Positions 20,743 to 32,342 of a DNA stretch of 64,000 bases are shown in pieces; within the stretch, counting starts at the first letter, position 1; each line of letters opens with the position of its first letter. This DNA is from Atherinomorus stipes (taxonomy: Eukaryota; Chordata; Actinopteri; Atheriniformes; Atherinidae). The position numbers and the translations under genes were made by a program. The stretch covers positions 1-64,000 of the forward strand of contig JALJCO010007821.1 in assembly GCA_023101725.1 (NCBI GenBank), read 5' to 3'. A model generated the notes under the pieces. That model had not been told where the DNA came from. It saw only the letters and a list, made by a program, of their open reading frames with translations, and searched no databases.

Positions 20743-22413
20743 GGGTGGCCGGTGCCCCCCTGAACAAAAATCTGGCCACCCAGGCTGCAAAAATTATATT
20801 TTTTTTCATTTCATCAATTTTTATGTACTATAAAAGCTAGGGTTGGTAATGTTGGAAATACGGTTTGAGCGAGCAACAGTTTAAAAAAAACACACCACCT
20901 GAAACCACGCCTTCAGAGCGCAGGAACGTGCACCAATGTTTTACGAGCAGGTTAACGATAACAGCCGAGTGGATAGCTCGTTAGCTTGATGATAAACTGC
21001 TAACAAACCACACTTTTAAAAGCTTTAATCCACTTACCTCCAACTCCTTCTATGGTTTAAAAAGTCCACACTGCAAACGTCAACGCCTCTGAGACTTAAT
21101 CCTTATCTGTTTTTTTGGTTTATTTTTAGTTAGCAGTTAGCAGTCCATTAGCTACATTTGTAGCTAATGCAGTGCACAGGGGAGTCACGTGGGAGACTGA
21201 GAGAGGGGAGGGGCAGAGATGAGACATAAAGGCATCAATTCGTTCTTACAAGTTGCAAATGACCAATTCCTGCCTTTCGGTGTGAATGGCAGGGGTTGGT
21301 CATAGTTTTTACAGACCTGCAGCTCTCACAGAGGTCTGACTTTTTTCAGTCCTTTTAATGAATACATGATGTGTTGATACTGTCAGGATGGAAGGACCAT
21401 TTCACCCAGTAGAACAAAAAGTGTTTCTGAGCAGGATTACCAACTCTGGCTTTCACATGGGGCAGCATGCTTTGCTTATATTAAGAGGAATAGGAAGGGA
21501 AGAGTATGGGTTTGGAGAAGGAAAAGAAAAAATGAGAAGAAAAAAGAGGAATAAAGAGAGAAGGGGGTGAGGAAGAGAAGGAGAGGGGACAAGGGGGGAT
21601 ACGAGGGGGGGGATGGAGAGGGTGGGGGATGGTGATCCGGAAAGGTGACGGGGGGGGCCAGTGCGGGCCCCAAAGAAAAATCCAGAAAAAAGAGCTAGTA
21701 TCCCCCAATAAAAAAGAATGTGCAAAAACAACAAGGGGAGTAATGAGGGCTGGGAAAAAAAAAAATTAAAAAAAAGAGGAACGGGGTGGTAACGAGATGT
21801 TACAGGGTGGAATCAGAGCGGGAAGTCACCTGAGATGTCAAAATCTTGTAAGCTAATAAAAATAAAACAAATAAAAATATTACAAAAAATCTTGGCTACT
21901 CTTAAAATAAGTAAAGTAAAGATTTTTTTTATTCATCTATTTATTTATTTATTTATTTATTGTAGGAAGGAAAAACAATTCTGCCAATGGAACAAGTGAA
22001 ATGTTCTTATAAGATTTCTTGAAATAAGATGCATTTGTCTTAAAACAAGTTCCTACATTGTATCTCACTGAAATGTTTCTCTTGAGGTGATTTAGTCTTA
22101 TTTTGAGTATGGTAACATATTTTGATTAGAAATTAGAAAAATATATTTGGTAAGATTTGAGTTTTTACAGTTGAAATTAAGGAAGTTTAATGCAGATAAG
22201 AGGCCCATTCATACGCGGATCTATAACTAATCTGAATAGCATCCAAATGAGTCAGAGTGATGCAGAAATGTTACTGATGAGTAAATGCACGTACTCTGTA
22301 TAAATTCCAGAAATAAAGTCCAGGTTGAAAGAAACAAAAGTTATCCTTTAATAACCCTTGGCCACCCCGCTACTTTCTCTAGCCACCCCTAAAAAAATTT
22401 CTGCGGGCACCAG
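20743..22413. mobile_element. Possible large hAT-like element, GGGGTGGCC ends, nested repeats
   Basis: Left AGGGGTGGCCGGTGCC (about 20743) faces right GGCCACCCCGC and TAGCCACCCCT (to about 22390). Inside are a polypurine tract (21481-21660) and a block at about 22265-22370 that recurs at 41333-41430. No transposase frame is seen. The end points and the unity of the element are uncertain. Confidence 0.4.
21481..21660 (+). repeat. Polypurine tract, about 180 bp
   Basis: Almost pure A/G on the + strand (GAAGGGAAGAG, AAAAGAAAAAATG, GGGGGGGATGGAGAGGGTGG). Long purine:pyrimidine tracts can form triplex DNA. Open frames on the - strand here are low-complexity artefacts. Confidence 0.85.
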
Positions 22414-22633
22414 GTGGAAGAGCAGTCATCTTTCAACCGGAGGGTCGGGGGATCGACTCCAGGCTTCCCCAGACTATGTGCCGAAGTGTCCTTGAGCAAG
22501 ACGCTGAACCCCACGTTGGTGTGAATGGGTGTATGATTGTGTATGTGACTGGGTGAATGTGACATGTATTGTAAAGTGCTTTCAGTGGTCAGTAAAACTG
22601 GAAAAGCGCTATATAAGTACAGTCCATTTACCA
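22408..22633 (+). mobile_element. tRNA-headed SINE
   Basis: The head carries an A-box-like GTGGAAGAGCAGTC and a B-box-like GGTCGGGGGATCGACTCC (about 22443-22460), the internal RNA polymerase III promoter of tRNA-derived SINEs. The body GTCCTTGAGCAAGACGCTGAA and the tail GCGCTATATAAGTACAGTCC then CATTTACCA are those of a common fish SINE. Confidence 0.75.
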
Positions 22634-23368
22634 TTGGTTGGGGAGATCAGATAAGCACTGGTTCCAACTAAAGTATGCAGAATAGTATCTCTGAACACGT
22701 CAAAGTGCGTAATTAACTACAACAGAGTAGGAGGTGATGTAGATTTTCTCCTCACGCCTCCAGAAAGAGACATTTTTTCCATGGGTGGCCCCTGTGGGAC
22801 AAATGTATTATTAAAACTCAGCTCCTCATTTCAATAGGGCCACCTCCCTGCCGAGGGGGTCCCCCATGTCACTGCCTGGTTAATATTAACTAAGGTCCTC
22901 AGAATAATCTTCAGAAACTGAAATATAAAGAGGTAAAAATGGTTGTTCTCGTCTGGCTCGAGGCCTAAAATTCACATAAAACTTTCAGCTTTTTGTCTCT
23001 GTGTTTCACAGGAAAGGCAGACTCAACGGTTCTTGCTTTGATTGGACAATGGTTTTATTCCACTTCCTGTTGTCACTCATGAGAGCTTTTGGTTCCCAAA
23101 GAAAAAAAGAAAGAAAGAAAGAAGGACAAGGGGTGGGCTGGTTTTTTTGGTTCATGTTTGTTGATGGATATGACAGAAAGTGGTCTGGGCCTGTTTCATA
23201 GGAAGGCCAGGGTTCTTGCACCATTTTAAAAGTAAAATTTAGTGCTTTTTAAGACCTCACCAAATTAAATTTAAGACCCCAAAATTAGGGGTGTAACGAT
23301 TCGGTTAACAACGACTCGATTCATATCACGATTCATGGTTTCTGATTCGATTCTTAAATGATATTGGT

Positions 23369-23880
23369 TAGGGATGCACAATATTGGCATTTTGGCTGAT
23401 ATACCGATATTTTTAAACTCGTGGCCGATAACTGATATCGATACCAATATTAAAGCTAAAAAAAAAAAGCAGTCATTGCAAATAGCAGTTTTGTTATCTG
23501 TTTCCGACATTTTGAAAAAAAGGGGTGGAAAAAAATATTGATACACTGAAATATCATATTTTCATATGCCGATATCAAGTTGATATTTAAAAACGCAGTA
23601 TCGATCTATTTTACTTACAAAATCTTGCAAATTACATCGTTCTGTTATAAACTCTGGCAATATTTTGTGAATTCTCCTGAGATTTCTTTAGTAAAATAGA
23701 TCAATACAGCATTTTAAAATGTCAATATCATATCAGCATATGAACATATTGCAAAATTTTCGTGAATTCTAGTGAGATTTCATAACAGAACAATGAAATA
23801 TCGTGAGATTCCATTTGTAAAATAGATCGATTCCGGGTTTTTAAATGTCAATATAATATCAGCCTTTTTCCCACCCCTAG
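23369..23880. mobile_element. Relative of the 19997 hAT family
   Basis: Left TAGGGATGCACAATATTGG, right CCCACCCCTAG (about 23880). The interior shares GATATCGATACCAATATT, ATTTTCATATGCCGATATC and AAAACGCAGTATCGATC with the element at 19997-20667. Interior segments are duplicated (AATAGATCGATTCC-type block near 23695 and 23820). Confidence 0.6.
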
Positions 23881-24004
23881 TCTTTAGAAGTTTTAAAGTC
23901 TGTAAAAGGAAGTTTTTTTGTTTTTGTTTGTTTTAAAAAAAAAAAAAAACTGGCAGTTTTTCACTGTAAAAATTACAGTGTAAAAATGATAAAAAAAAAA
24001 CCAA

Positions 24005-24130
24005 GTGATATTTTTTTTAAGCTTTACTGGCGACCTGTCCAGGGTGTACCCCGCCTCTCGCCTGATAATAGCTGGGATAGGCTCCAGCAACCCCCGTGAC
24101 CCTGAACTGGATAAGCGGTACAGAAAATGA
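24005..24130 (+). mobile_element. LINE/SINE 3' tail ending in (ATG)n-like repeat
   Basis: Contains ACTGGCGACCTGTCCAGGGT, CCCCGCCTCTCGCC, GCTGGGATAGGCTCCAGC and GGATAAGCGGTACAGAAAAT, then TGATGATGATG. This is a tail shared by many fish LINEs and their SINEs, where the partner reverse transcriptase recognises the RNA. Only the tail is present. Confidence 0.75.
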
Positions 24131-24189
24131 CTGATGATGATGACCTTTTTTTCATTTGAATAATTGCACTAAATCTTTACAAGTAAAAG

Positions 24190-24536
24190 TACCAGTAACA
24201 TTCGTTTTTCTACATCAGCTTCTTGCCTCATTAGCTTGGAAATTATGGACTTCTTCTGCAACTCGTAGTCTCAAACAGGCAAAATCCCATAAAGGAAAAT
24301 AGAACTATCCTTTTTTTTTTCAAGTTTTATGTTTTTTGTTTTGTTTTACAAAACCTAAAAGTCAAAATAAAACTATGGTTCTTTAAAACAAATTTCATAA
24401 AGTCAGTATTTATCAAAAATTATAAGTTGTCTTATCAAAGAAGACTATGAAATATGTGTTTACAGCTCTGCATGACTTTTATTTAGCTGGGTTGAGACAA
24501 AAATGGCTCTTTGGACTGTAAAGGTTGCAGAACCCT
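24190..24536 (+). mobile_element. 5'-truncated hAT family 1 remnant
   Basis: From GTACCAGTAACA to TTAGCTGGGTTGAGACAAAA and GGTTGCAGAACCCTG (24536), it matches the right two thirds of the element at 3691-4241. Confidence 0.7.
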
Positions 24537-24712
24537 GGTTTAGAGCATCAAAACAAGGACAACTTGTGACTATTGTCTTTTGTTTTTCAGTGTTATCAAA
24601 TTCAGTTTGGTTTTCAAATAGCAGTCTACAACCAGACATGAAAACAGGTCAGGGGTAAAAAAAGGTGAGAAGGATCTAGGGGGGTCCGGGGGCATAGCCT
24701 CGTGAGACCATC

Positions 24713-24746
24713 CTGATCTGCGAGCTTCAGGTTTTCACTCGCAGAT
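24713..24746. repeat. Inverted repeat CTGATCTGCGAG / CTCGCAGATCAG
   Basis: A perfect 12-base inverted repeat with a short spacer, preceded by CCTCGTGAGACCATC. It looks like the terminus of a DNA transposon just upstream of the kinase pseudogene. The other end was not found. Confidence 0.6.
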
Positions 24747-25043
24747 CAGTCTGGCTACTTTCCGTTGAAGAGAATTTGGAGCAGTTCACCAAACGAACGT
24801 CCAATCAGCGTTGGCTTTGAGGCGGGTTGAGGTGACGCAACAGGAAGGAACAGTTCAGTCTAAACAACATGGCGGCTTCAGCGGATGAAACTAGCCTCAG
24901 CGTGGCTATTGCTCAAGTTTTATCGGAATTATAGAGTATTTCCGACATGTTTCTGGTTTGCTGAGCTACAGCCTACAACCTACAGACCACCTGTTTATAG
25001 ACATTTCGGCGGTAGTTCTGTTTCTAGTTGTATAACTTTAACA

Positions 25044-25995
25044 ATGGTTGATTGTTGCATTGTCAGTGGGTGTAAAAGCTGTTCTAGTTGCAAAACATCT
25101 GAAGGGGATAAGATGACCCTCACAGCTGGAGAAACATCAAGCAGGGAACCAACCAAAGAGGCAGCCATTTCTCTGGAGGACACTGCATTACCCAAAAAGA
25201 GCTGAATTTGAGGTAAAGTACAAAGAAGAACAACGCCTTGGCGAAGGCGGGTGTGGATTAGTGTATGCTGGCTACCGGAGAGCAGATAATTTACCAGTGG
25301 CCATCAAGCACATACCAAAAAAGAACGTTTTCTGCAAACATATGGACGAGGATGGCAGGGAGCTGCCCATGGATGTGGCTATCATGCAAAAGCTGCAAGC
25401 TGGAACAACCAGCTCAGTGGGGAAGTCAGCCCCAGTGGCCCTGCTGGACTGGAATGAACTGGAGCAAGAGCTGGTTCTCGTGCTGGAGAGACCAGTGTCC
25501 TCCATGGATCTTTTTGACTACACCACAAAACATGGAGGACCGATACAAGAGAACAAGGCTAAAATTATTCTAAAACAGCTGGTGGATGCAGCCAAACACC
25601 TCCAGGACAATGCCATCTTCCACAGAGACATTAAGCTAGAAAAATCCTGATTGAGACAGATTCAAAAGTCCCACGAGTTTGTCTCATTTACTTCGGTTTG
25701 AGCTGCTTCCACAGTGAGGGTGCAGAGTACAAAAGCCTTTACGGTACCTTATCTTATGTCCCTCCAGAGTGGTTAATGCAGCGCCGGACCCACAACAGTG
25801 TGGCAGATGGGGGCGGTGTTGTTTGAAATCCTGCAGAATGAAGGCTTCACCACCACCGATTTAATCAGAAACAAGCCAAGGACCAGAAGTGACATTTCTA
25901 AAGACTGCAAAGATTTCCTCAAGAAGTGCTTCACAATGAATCCACAGAAACGTCCCACAGTGGAGGATCTGCTGAGTCACCCCTGGCTGGCCTGA
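25044..25995 (+). pseudogene. Broken pim-like Ser/Thr kinase gene
   Basis: PIM kinases are small, constitutively active cytoplasmic Ser/Thr kinases; teleost genomes carry large expansions of pim-like genes. Seen: an N-terminal segment from ATG 25044 to TALPKK, a one-base frame change near 25191-25198, then a continuous kinase N-lobe with glycine loop LGEGGCGLVYAG (about 25231-25266), catalytic lysine in PVAIKHI (about 25291), LVLVLERPVSSMDLFDY, and the catalytic loop FHRDIKLE (about 25618-25641). A base is missing straight after it, so the frame stops at TGA 25648. The next frame reads CLIYFGLSCFHSEGAEYKS, where the metal-binding DFG is YFG, then YVPPEWLM. A second frame change follows near 25780, then VWQMGAVLFEIL, and the last helix ends DLLSHPWLA with TGA at 25993-25995. 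There are no visible introns within the domain. Three frameshifts and loss of the DFG aspartate make an active kinase very unlikely. Confidence 0.85.
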
Positions 25996-26032
25996 AGCAG
26001 GCATGACACGCAGATTTTATAAGCAAGGAGAG

Positions 26033-26590
26033 AGAGATGGATGGATGGATGGATGGATGGAAAAACTGATAATTAGACACCTGGAAAGATGTAGAAATGG
26101 AGATAAATGGATAGATGGACGGACAAGTAAACAAATAAATAAATAGATGCCCAGATATATACATACATATTGATAGATGGATGGACAAACAGAAAGACAG
26201 ATAGATGAAAAGACAGATGGATGGATAGATGAAAAGACAGATAAAGACATGCCAATAAATAAATGGATGGATAAACAGAGAAGACAGGTGAATACAGTAG
26301 ATAGATGAATAGATTGATAGATGAATGGGTGTATCGATGGACACAGAATGAAAGACAGACCAGTGGATAGATGGAAAAAATTAGAAAGACAGACAGATGG
26401 ATGGATAGATAGATTGATAGACAGACAGACAGGCAAAGAGATGGATCGACTGATACATAGATAGATGCAAAGACAGGCAGATAGGCAGACAGATGCATAG
26501 ATTAGATAGAAAGAATGAGAAAGACAGATGGATAGACAAAGAAAAACAGAGGGATGAATAGATGGAAAGAAAGCTAAAGACAGAGAGACC
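26033..26590. repeat. Degenerate GATG/GATA/AGAC satellite
   Basis: Starts with pure GGAT repeats (26036-26059) and continues as a mix of GATA, GATGG and AGACAGAC units for about 550 bp. The long - strand frames here (repeated S-I-H-P-S and C-L-S) are artefacts. Confidence 0.85.
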
Positions 26591-26599
26591 AATGAACCT

Positions 26600-28210
26600 T
26601 TAAAGTTATACCGTGTATTTTCTGACTCTGACATTAAGCCTAAAATGAGTTTTAGATGATTTTGGGGGGTAAAAACATACAGTGACTGACGCGTGTCAGC
26701 ACTCTGAGCGGGCTGCCCTCTGCAGAAACCAGACATCGTAACTTTGGGGAGGCGGGCCGTCGATGAGCAAGTCGCTTTACGGCTCCTCTTCCGTAAACAC
26801 AGAAAGCTCTACTTGTGCTACTTTCTCTCATTACTCAGAGCTTAGTCATGGTGGAACAAAGTACAAAGGTGAAAGTGATGTCTGAGCAGGCCAGAAATAG
26901 AAAGAGGCAAAGGGATCACGGCAGATCAAAAACACCAGTGGACACTGGAAAAGAATTCAGTCGTTGGAGTCTTCTAAAACAACAGTGTGGAAGCTAAACC
27001 CACTCTGTTTGCCACAGTATTATTAGACTGATAAGTATGTGATGCTTTTAATTCTTTTTCAGTCAGCATTTATTCAAAACAACTTCCTATCAGCTGCCTG
27101 CTGCGTATAAGCTCCCTGTAGTTTCCTGTTAGCGAAACGCGGCTAGAAGATAATTGCTATAGACCAAAGCTAACGTTACTCCCTAAACATTTTGCGCAAA
27201 TGTAGCTGAAAGTTACAACTTCATTCAGTGCACAAAACTACAACTTGATTTCGTGGCTGGTTTTGATTGCGCATTTATCTTTGCATTGTGCATTTGTGTG
27301 TGTAATGTTTCCTATTCAGCTACGTACGTAGTTACAATTCAATAACATTCCACAAGCGGGGGAAAAATGTTAACATAAGTAATTAGAAACAGTTAGAGGC
27401 GCATACAGTACCTCCGCCAGGAGCAGATCCACCAACGATGAAAAATCCTTGAAAAATTCTTGAATCTTGATGAACTCATTTATTTCAATATCCAAACCTG
27501 GGAGAGGAGATTTCGATTTGCGTCATTGCCGTGAGGCCTGTGAGAGCGGTACTGGTACTGGTACTGTACCAGTACTGTGCTTTCCCATCTGCAGAGGCTG
27601 AAAATTTAATACCTCCAGCTAAATTTACGTTTAATTTAAGACGTTTTAAGACCTTAATTTCCAGGATTTAAATTGAACGCTTTTTAAGACTTTTTAAGGA
27701 CCCGCGGGAACCCTCAAGGCCACTTGCAGTGATCTCTGGTTCCCGTCAGGGCTACAGAGATGACTCAGACAAGAAAAGTGCTCCAGGAAAGCTGAGAACA
27801 TATCTGCTGTTATTACGCGTATATGTGTGTTCATCATGGCTGCCTCACACATTTTGGCCTTGTTTAAAGTGTTGTTTGTGTTTGTGTCCTCAGAAATTAA
27901 AGCTGCACATTCCCAAGCTGCAGTATAAAAGTAGCCAGTAGGGGCAGCTGTATTTGGGTGATTAAATTAATATGAAAATAATTGCTTATGGACATTTCAA
28001 AATAGTTATCTATTCAGGACGTGTACCAGTACCGTGTCCATCAATGTAATAATAAATTGGTACAATCCTATTGTAGTAGCACTTGTTATTACAATCTTGG
28101 TTAACAGCTGTAACAGCTGTGGGACTTTTAAAATATAGTAGCCAGAGATCACGCAAGGGGCGGGGCCTGCCAGTTCTACCAATCACCAAACATCTACGTA
28201 TTTCAGTTCC
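26600..28210. other. Mixed repeat debris and unannotated sequence
   Basis: Contains a GGTACTG/CAGTACC inverted cluster (27547-27582) and the right end of the 23210 element (to 27715). No gene is recognised. Confidence 0.35.
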
Positions 28211-28214
28211 TATG

Positions 28215-28920
28215 GAACCACGAAAAGACCTTTCAGAAGTGTGGAGGACTTCATGAGGAATGGACTTCTCAGCTTCATCAAGTCCAGCATAAATGCAGCC
28301 GTCTACCAGGACATTTTGCAGAGCTTCATACTTGCTTCAGTGGACCAGCTGTATGGGGATGCAGACTTCATCTTCCTGCAGGATTTGGCACCTGCCCACA
28401 CTGCCAAAACTACAAAATCTTGGTTCAACAACCATGGATCACCATGCTGGATTGGCAAACTCACCTGACCTGAACCCCATTGAAAACATGTGGGGCATTG
28501 TCAAGAGAAATCTGAACGAGAAAGAGAAGCGAACAATAAAGAAGAGCTCAACGCTGTGATGGAAGCATGTTGGTGTCCATAACAGCTGAGATATGCCACA
28601 AGCTGGTTGCATCCATGCCACGCCGGGTTGAAGCAAAAGGGCCCAAACCAAGTACTAAGTACAGATGCAAGATTTTATTTTAGAGGGCCTGACCTTTTTG
28701 CTTTTAAAATCCTTTTATAATTGATTTCATGCAATATTCAAATTTTTTGTTTTGAATTTGAGGTTTTCTTAACCTGCAAGTCCTAATCAGCAACATCCAC
28801 ACAAATAAAAGCTTGAAATATATTGGTTTGCATATTATTTGTCTCTACAATATGTAAATTGCACCTGTTAAGTTGAATTATAGAAATACATAAACTTTTT
28901 CAGGATATTCAAATTTTTGG
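28215..28920 (+). mobile_element. 3' half of a Tc1-like transposon
   Basis: Encodes the C-terminal half of a Tc1-type DDE transposase: VDQLYGDADFIFLQDLAPAH (second catalytic D in LQDLAPAHTAKTT, about 28374), a frame change near 28430-28445, then SPDLNPIENMWG (third acid in the PIE segment, about 28470-28490). The tail ATAAAAGCTTGAAATATATT and TTCAGGATATTCAAATTTTT fits the end of such an element. The 5' half with the paired-like DNA-binding domain and first D is absent. It abuts, and has probably cut off, the MITE that follows. Confidence 0.8.
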
Positions 28921-29650
28921 GGTATATTGGAGTTCACCGGTGACTGAACCAAAAAGGTCCATAAAAGTCCACAAAAACTTGTCAGTATTCCTCCATACTG
29001 CTTGTCCAATGTAATCCAAGTGTCCTGAGTGGGTAGCGTCCAGAATTTACTGGAAACCACATCATTTAGTAGATTTTGATAGCTTAAACAGTGCTACATA
29101 TAGCAGCCACAAAGCGCGTCCATGAGAGTTCACAACACTACGGAAGCCGTGGCATTCAGCGCCTACTCTGTCGATAATGCAAGGGTAGAAGAAGAAATTC
29201 ACTGTTTACATTGTGCTAACAGCTATGGACTAACCGGGACAAACACAAGAGGGATTGACTGCTGATTTAAAACAAAAAAAGACAGAAAGAAAAAGAGAAC
29301 ACGATCTCGTCTACCGCGGCTTCCGTAGTGTTGTGAACTCTCATGGACGTGCTTTCCAGTGGCTATATGTAGTACTGTTTATGGTATAAAAATCTAGTAA
29401 TGATCTGGTTTCCACTCAGGACACTTGATTACATTGGAGGAGCAGTATGGAGGAAGATTAACAAGTTTTTGTGGACTTTTATGGACCTTTTTGGTTCATT
29501 CGCCGGTGAACTCCATTATATGAAAGTTGGGGGGAAACAAAAACCTGTTGGATCTCCGGCTGCATTTGAGATAAAACTGCTCCAGAGTCTTGCTCAGCAT
29601 GAGGGTGTGTAGAAAATGAAGGTACATCATTCTGTGGGTGTACTATTCCT
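28921..29650. mobile_element. TTAA MITE, AGGAATAGT family, left end lost
   Basis: The right end CTGTGGGTGTACTATTCCT is followed by TTAA (29651-29654). The arms GTCCACAAAAACTTGTCAG and ACAAGTTTTTGTGGACTTTT are inverted around a central block (about 29100-29350). The left terminus is missing where the Tc1 fragment begins. Confidence 0.75.
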
Positions 29651-29654
29651 TTAA

Positions 29655-30210
29655 AGGAAAATGAGCAGTTTTCATCAGAAACTAGGACTGCTGCTCAAAC
29701 TTTTTACCTAAAACAAGACAAACGCAGTTTCTCTTGTGCATTTTTTATGCAAAGGTACCAAGATGTTCCTGCTCCAAAATCTGAAGTTCTCTCCAAAGCA
29801 AAGCTTACACGCCTCATTTCAGGCTCCTCCTCCTGTCCTTGATGACATCACCATGGAACATTTGCATAGCAGGAATGACTGTGGTTTGCAGATGGCGTGG
29901 TCTTAAAGAGGCGGAAGTTAAATGGAGGTAGAAGTGATTAAAAATATTAGAAAAACTGCATAAAACCTGCTACAAATCAAATAAACCATTTTAAAAAATA
30001 TAATTTGGACTCATGAGGACCGTCTCCAGTTTTATTATAGATCCGCCTCTTACAGTATGTTCACTAACGTCTCCCAACAAAGACAACAAACTGAGACAAA
30101 TGTTGAAACTGGGAGGAGAAAAGAAGGAAGAAACAGTGATGTTTAGGTGTTACAGTCACGTCTGAAGTTCACCATCCCTAGTAAGTGACGGCAGATAGAG
30201 ACGTGGAAGC
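29655..30210. other. Unannotated intergenic sequence
   Basis: No recognised exon or repeat end. Confidence 0.35.
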
Positions 30211-30214
30211 TCTG

Positions 30215-30480
30215 CAGACTTTCTGCGGTTTATTCGGGCCGACCAATCATCAGCGATGCCTTCAGTGTCATGAACTAATGCAGCATACATATTCATGATA
30301 TGTTCCCATGCAAAATAGCATCTGTTTTCCAGCAACATGCCATCTGTTGGAGGGACTTTGTGAAATTAACAACTCATCACGCTGGAAAACAACACTGAGA
30401 GCTTTTATAAAGCGGCTGAGGTGGTCATTTACATGTAATCACACACACAACAGGCTCATCTGAGAGAGGAGTTCAGCCGT
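30215..30480. promoter_or_regulatory. Unique block, candidate conserved non-coding element
   Basis: Non-repetitive, with CATACATATTCATGATATG, an octamer-like CATGCAAAAT and balanced composition. Opposing short frames show no domain. Offered only because its texture differs from the surrounding repeats. Confidence 0.25.
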
Positions 30481-32335
30481 AGAGCCACGCTTCCCTCAGA
30501 CTGATGAAGAAGTGAAGCTGCGTGAGTTTGACGCGATGGGATTCGGGACACGAGGTGGAAAATCCGGCTTTTATGTCGTACTGAACTCCATCTACCTGCT
30601 GGAAACCATCAAGGCTTCATGACCTCGTCACTGTAACGCGGCGCCTTGCGTCATCTTTGACTGTGTATAATAAATGTTCTCAACCCCGAGTTACTCTTTT
30701 CATCTTTCATTTTTAAAGTCACCAACTTAGTGTTTTAAATGGAAAAAGTAGGAGACAAAAGTTTATTCAGCCTGTCTCATGACATCAGCTAAAAAAAATT
30801 AACTTGAGGCCAAACATTATTAAGCTGGGGCTTTGCATTTCTAGCTGTAGTTTTAACTACCTCGTAAAAAGTCGTGGCCACGCGTTATTGGTGGACGAGC
30901 ACCTGTATGGTTGTAGCGTACTTAACAAGCATGAGACCAGGAATTTTTTATTTAATTTTATATAGAGCGGGGGTTTTTAAGCTTTATCATGATGGCGCCC
31001 AATTTTTCAGTCCAAACTGGTCCAGGGTCCATTCATATTTAACACTGCATCAGTGTGATGATGTCATTTTTGGTTTATTTATATAATAACTAAACCAAAT
31101 CCACCTGCCTTTAACAGACTGAACCTAGTTAAATGTGGCGTTACAAACATGAACAACATCATATAAAAATATGTTATGAGATCGTCACAAATACATTTAT
31201 ATCACACGTATAATTCATGGAATAAAATCAGACTCCAACAAGAACAAATCAGAATTGGGCTATAAACACAAAATCTACAACATTTTTTTTTTTAAAAAGA
31301 GGGACAACAGAAAAACCTGATGGAAACTGGTTTAAAAAAAGAGATAAAATGGTGCAGTAATAGATCACATTGAAAATAAAAAGGCTCAATTTGAACAATC
31401 TGTAAAAACCTGTATTTTATTTGTTTAGGCAGACCATTAAAGCACAAAATTTCATTAAACAATTTATTTATTTAAACTTTTCTTAGAATTTTTTAAAGAA
31501 CTTCCAGACATTTTCTGCATCATTGGCATATTTTCTCTCCTTTTTCTTAAAAATCCTTTCTTTCCAACGAGTGTTAGATGTTTGTTTCCAGATGGAGCTT
31601 GCAGATAGCGTTAGCATTAACGTTAGCGTTAGCATAAGCTGGTGCTCCATCCAGATTCTCAGCTCTGATTTGTTATCTCCACTTACTAATCCACATTTAA
31701 TCAATTGGAGTGGATTTTTCCCTCTTTAGGGCTGGTTTGGGGCCATTTTTGTCTTCATTATTTAGTTTGAATACTTCTTCTTCACGTTAGCTACAGGCTA
31801 GCTGAGTGTCTTCTTCTGCTTGTGTGTTGAACTCTGACAAATTAGCGCCACCAGATGGGGGAGGCTACACTGCAACTCATCCAGTCATAAATAACAGTGT
31901 AAATATACGGTCCTCGTTGCCCAAATGTGGAAAAGGAAAGTTTTTTCGCAGCCCTCTAGGTGGCGCTCGAGGCCCGAGCTTCACCTGCAGCTCCATGGTT
32001 AAGAATCACTGGAATACGATAAATTCCCAAACATTTAATCAAAACTGCGATGTACATTCATTCAAAACAGAAGGAATTCTCAACATTTTTATTACAAGTA
32101 CAAGTACAAGTACTTTCCCTCGAACCTTTCATTATTCTGTTTTCCTTTTTACACACCTGAGCCACCACTCCATTTTTCCCGCCACTACACAAGATGAAGT
32201 GTTTCTTCAGTTATGATCATGATGACCAGAGAAGTATGATTGTGTAAAGTTCCAACATTAATCTAATCTATATTTATATGTGCCACGCAGTCCACGCTTA
32301 GGGAATCACTGCTCTATGGAATGAAAATTATCCAT
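30481..32335. other. Unannotated intergenic sequence with a hAT-like end
   Basis: 31950-32013 (GGCCCGAGCTTCACC to CCATGGTTAAGAATCACTG) is the inverted counterpart of the hAT-like end at 11583. 31603-31635 has a short GTTAGCGTTAGC tandem. The rest is unassigned. Confidence 0.4.
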
Positions 32336-32342
32336 GTAAATC

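Larger units (their letters stand above)
23210..27715. mobile_element. Probable 4.5-kb hAT-like element acting as host for nested inserts
   Basis: Left end GGGTTCTTGC with TTTTTAAGACCTCACC inside; right end GACTTTTTAAGGACCCGCGGG with AACCCT outside it. These are inverted and share the TTTTTAAGAC motif. AAGGCCA flanks both ends (23203-23209 and 27716-27722). Inside lie a hAT relative, a LINE/SINE tail, a dead kinase gene and a GATA-rich satellite. No hAT transposase is seen. Pairing these two ends rests on motif and flank match and could be chance. Confidence 0.45.

Noticed and set aside
26017..26736. 239-codon Ser/Ile/Cys-rich frame on the minus strand
   Set aside because: It translates the degenerate GATA/GATG satellite and has no domain.
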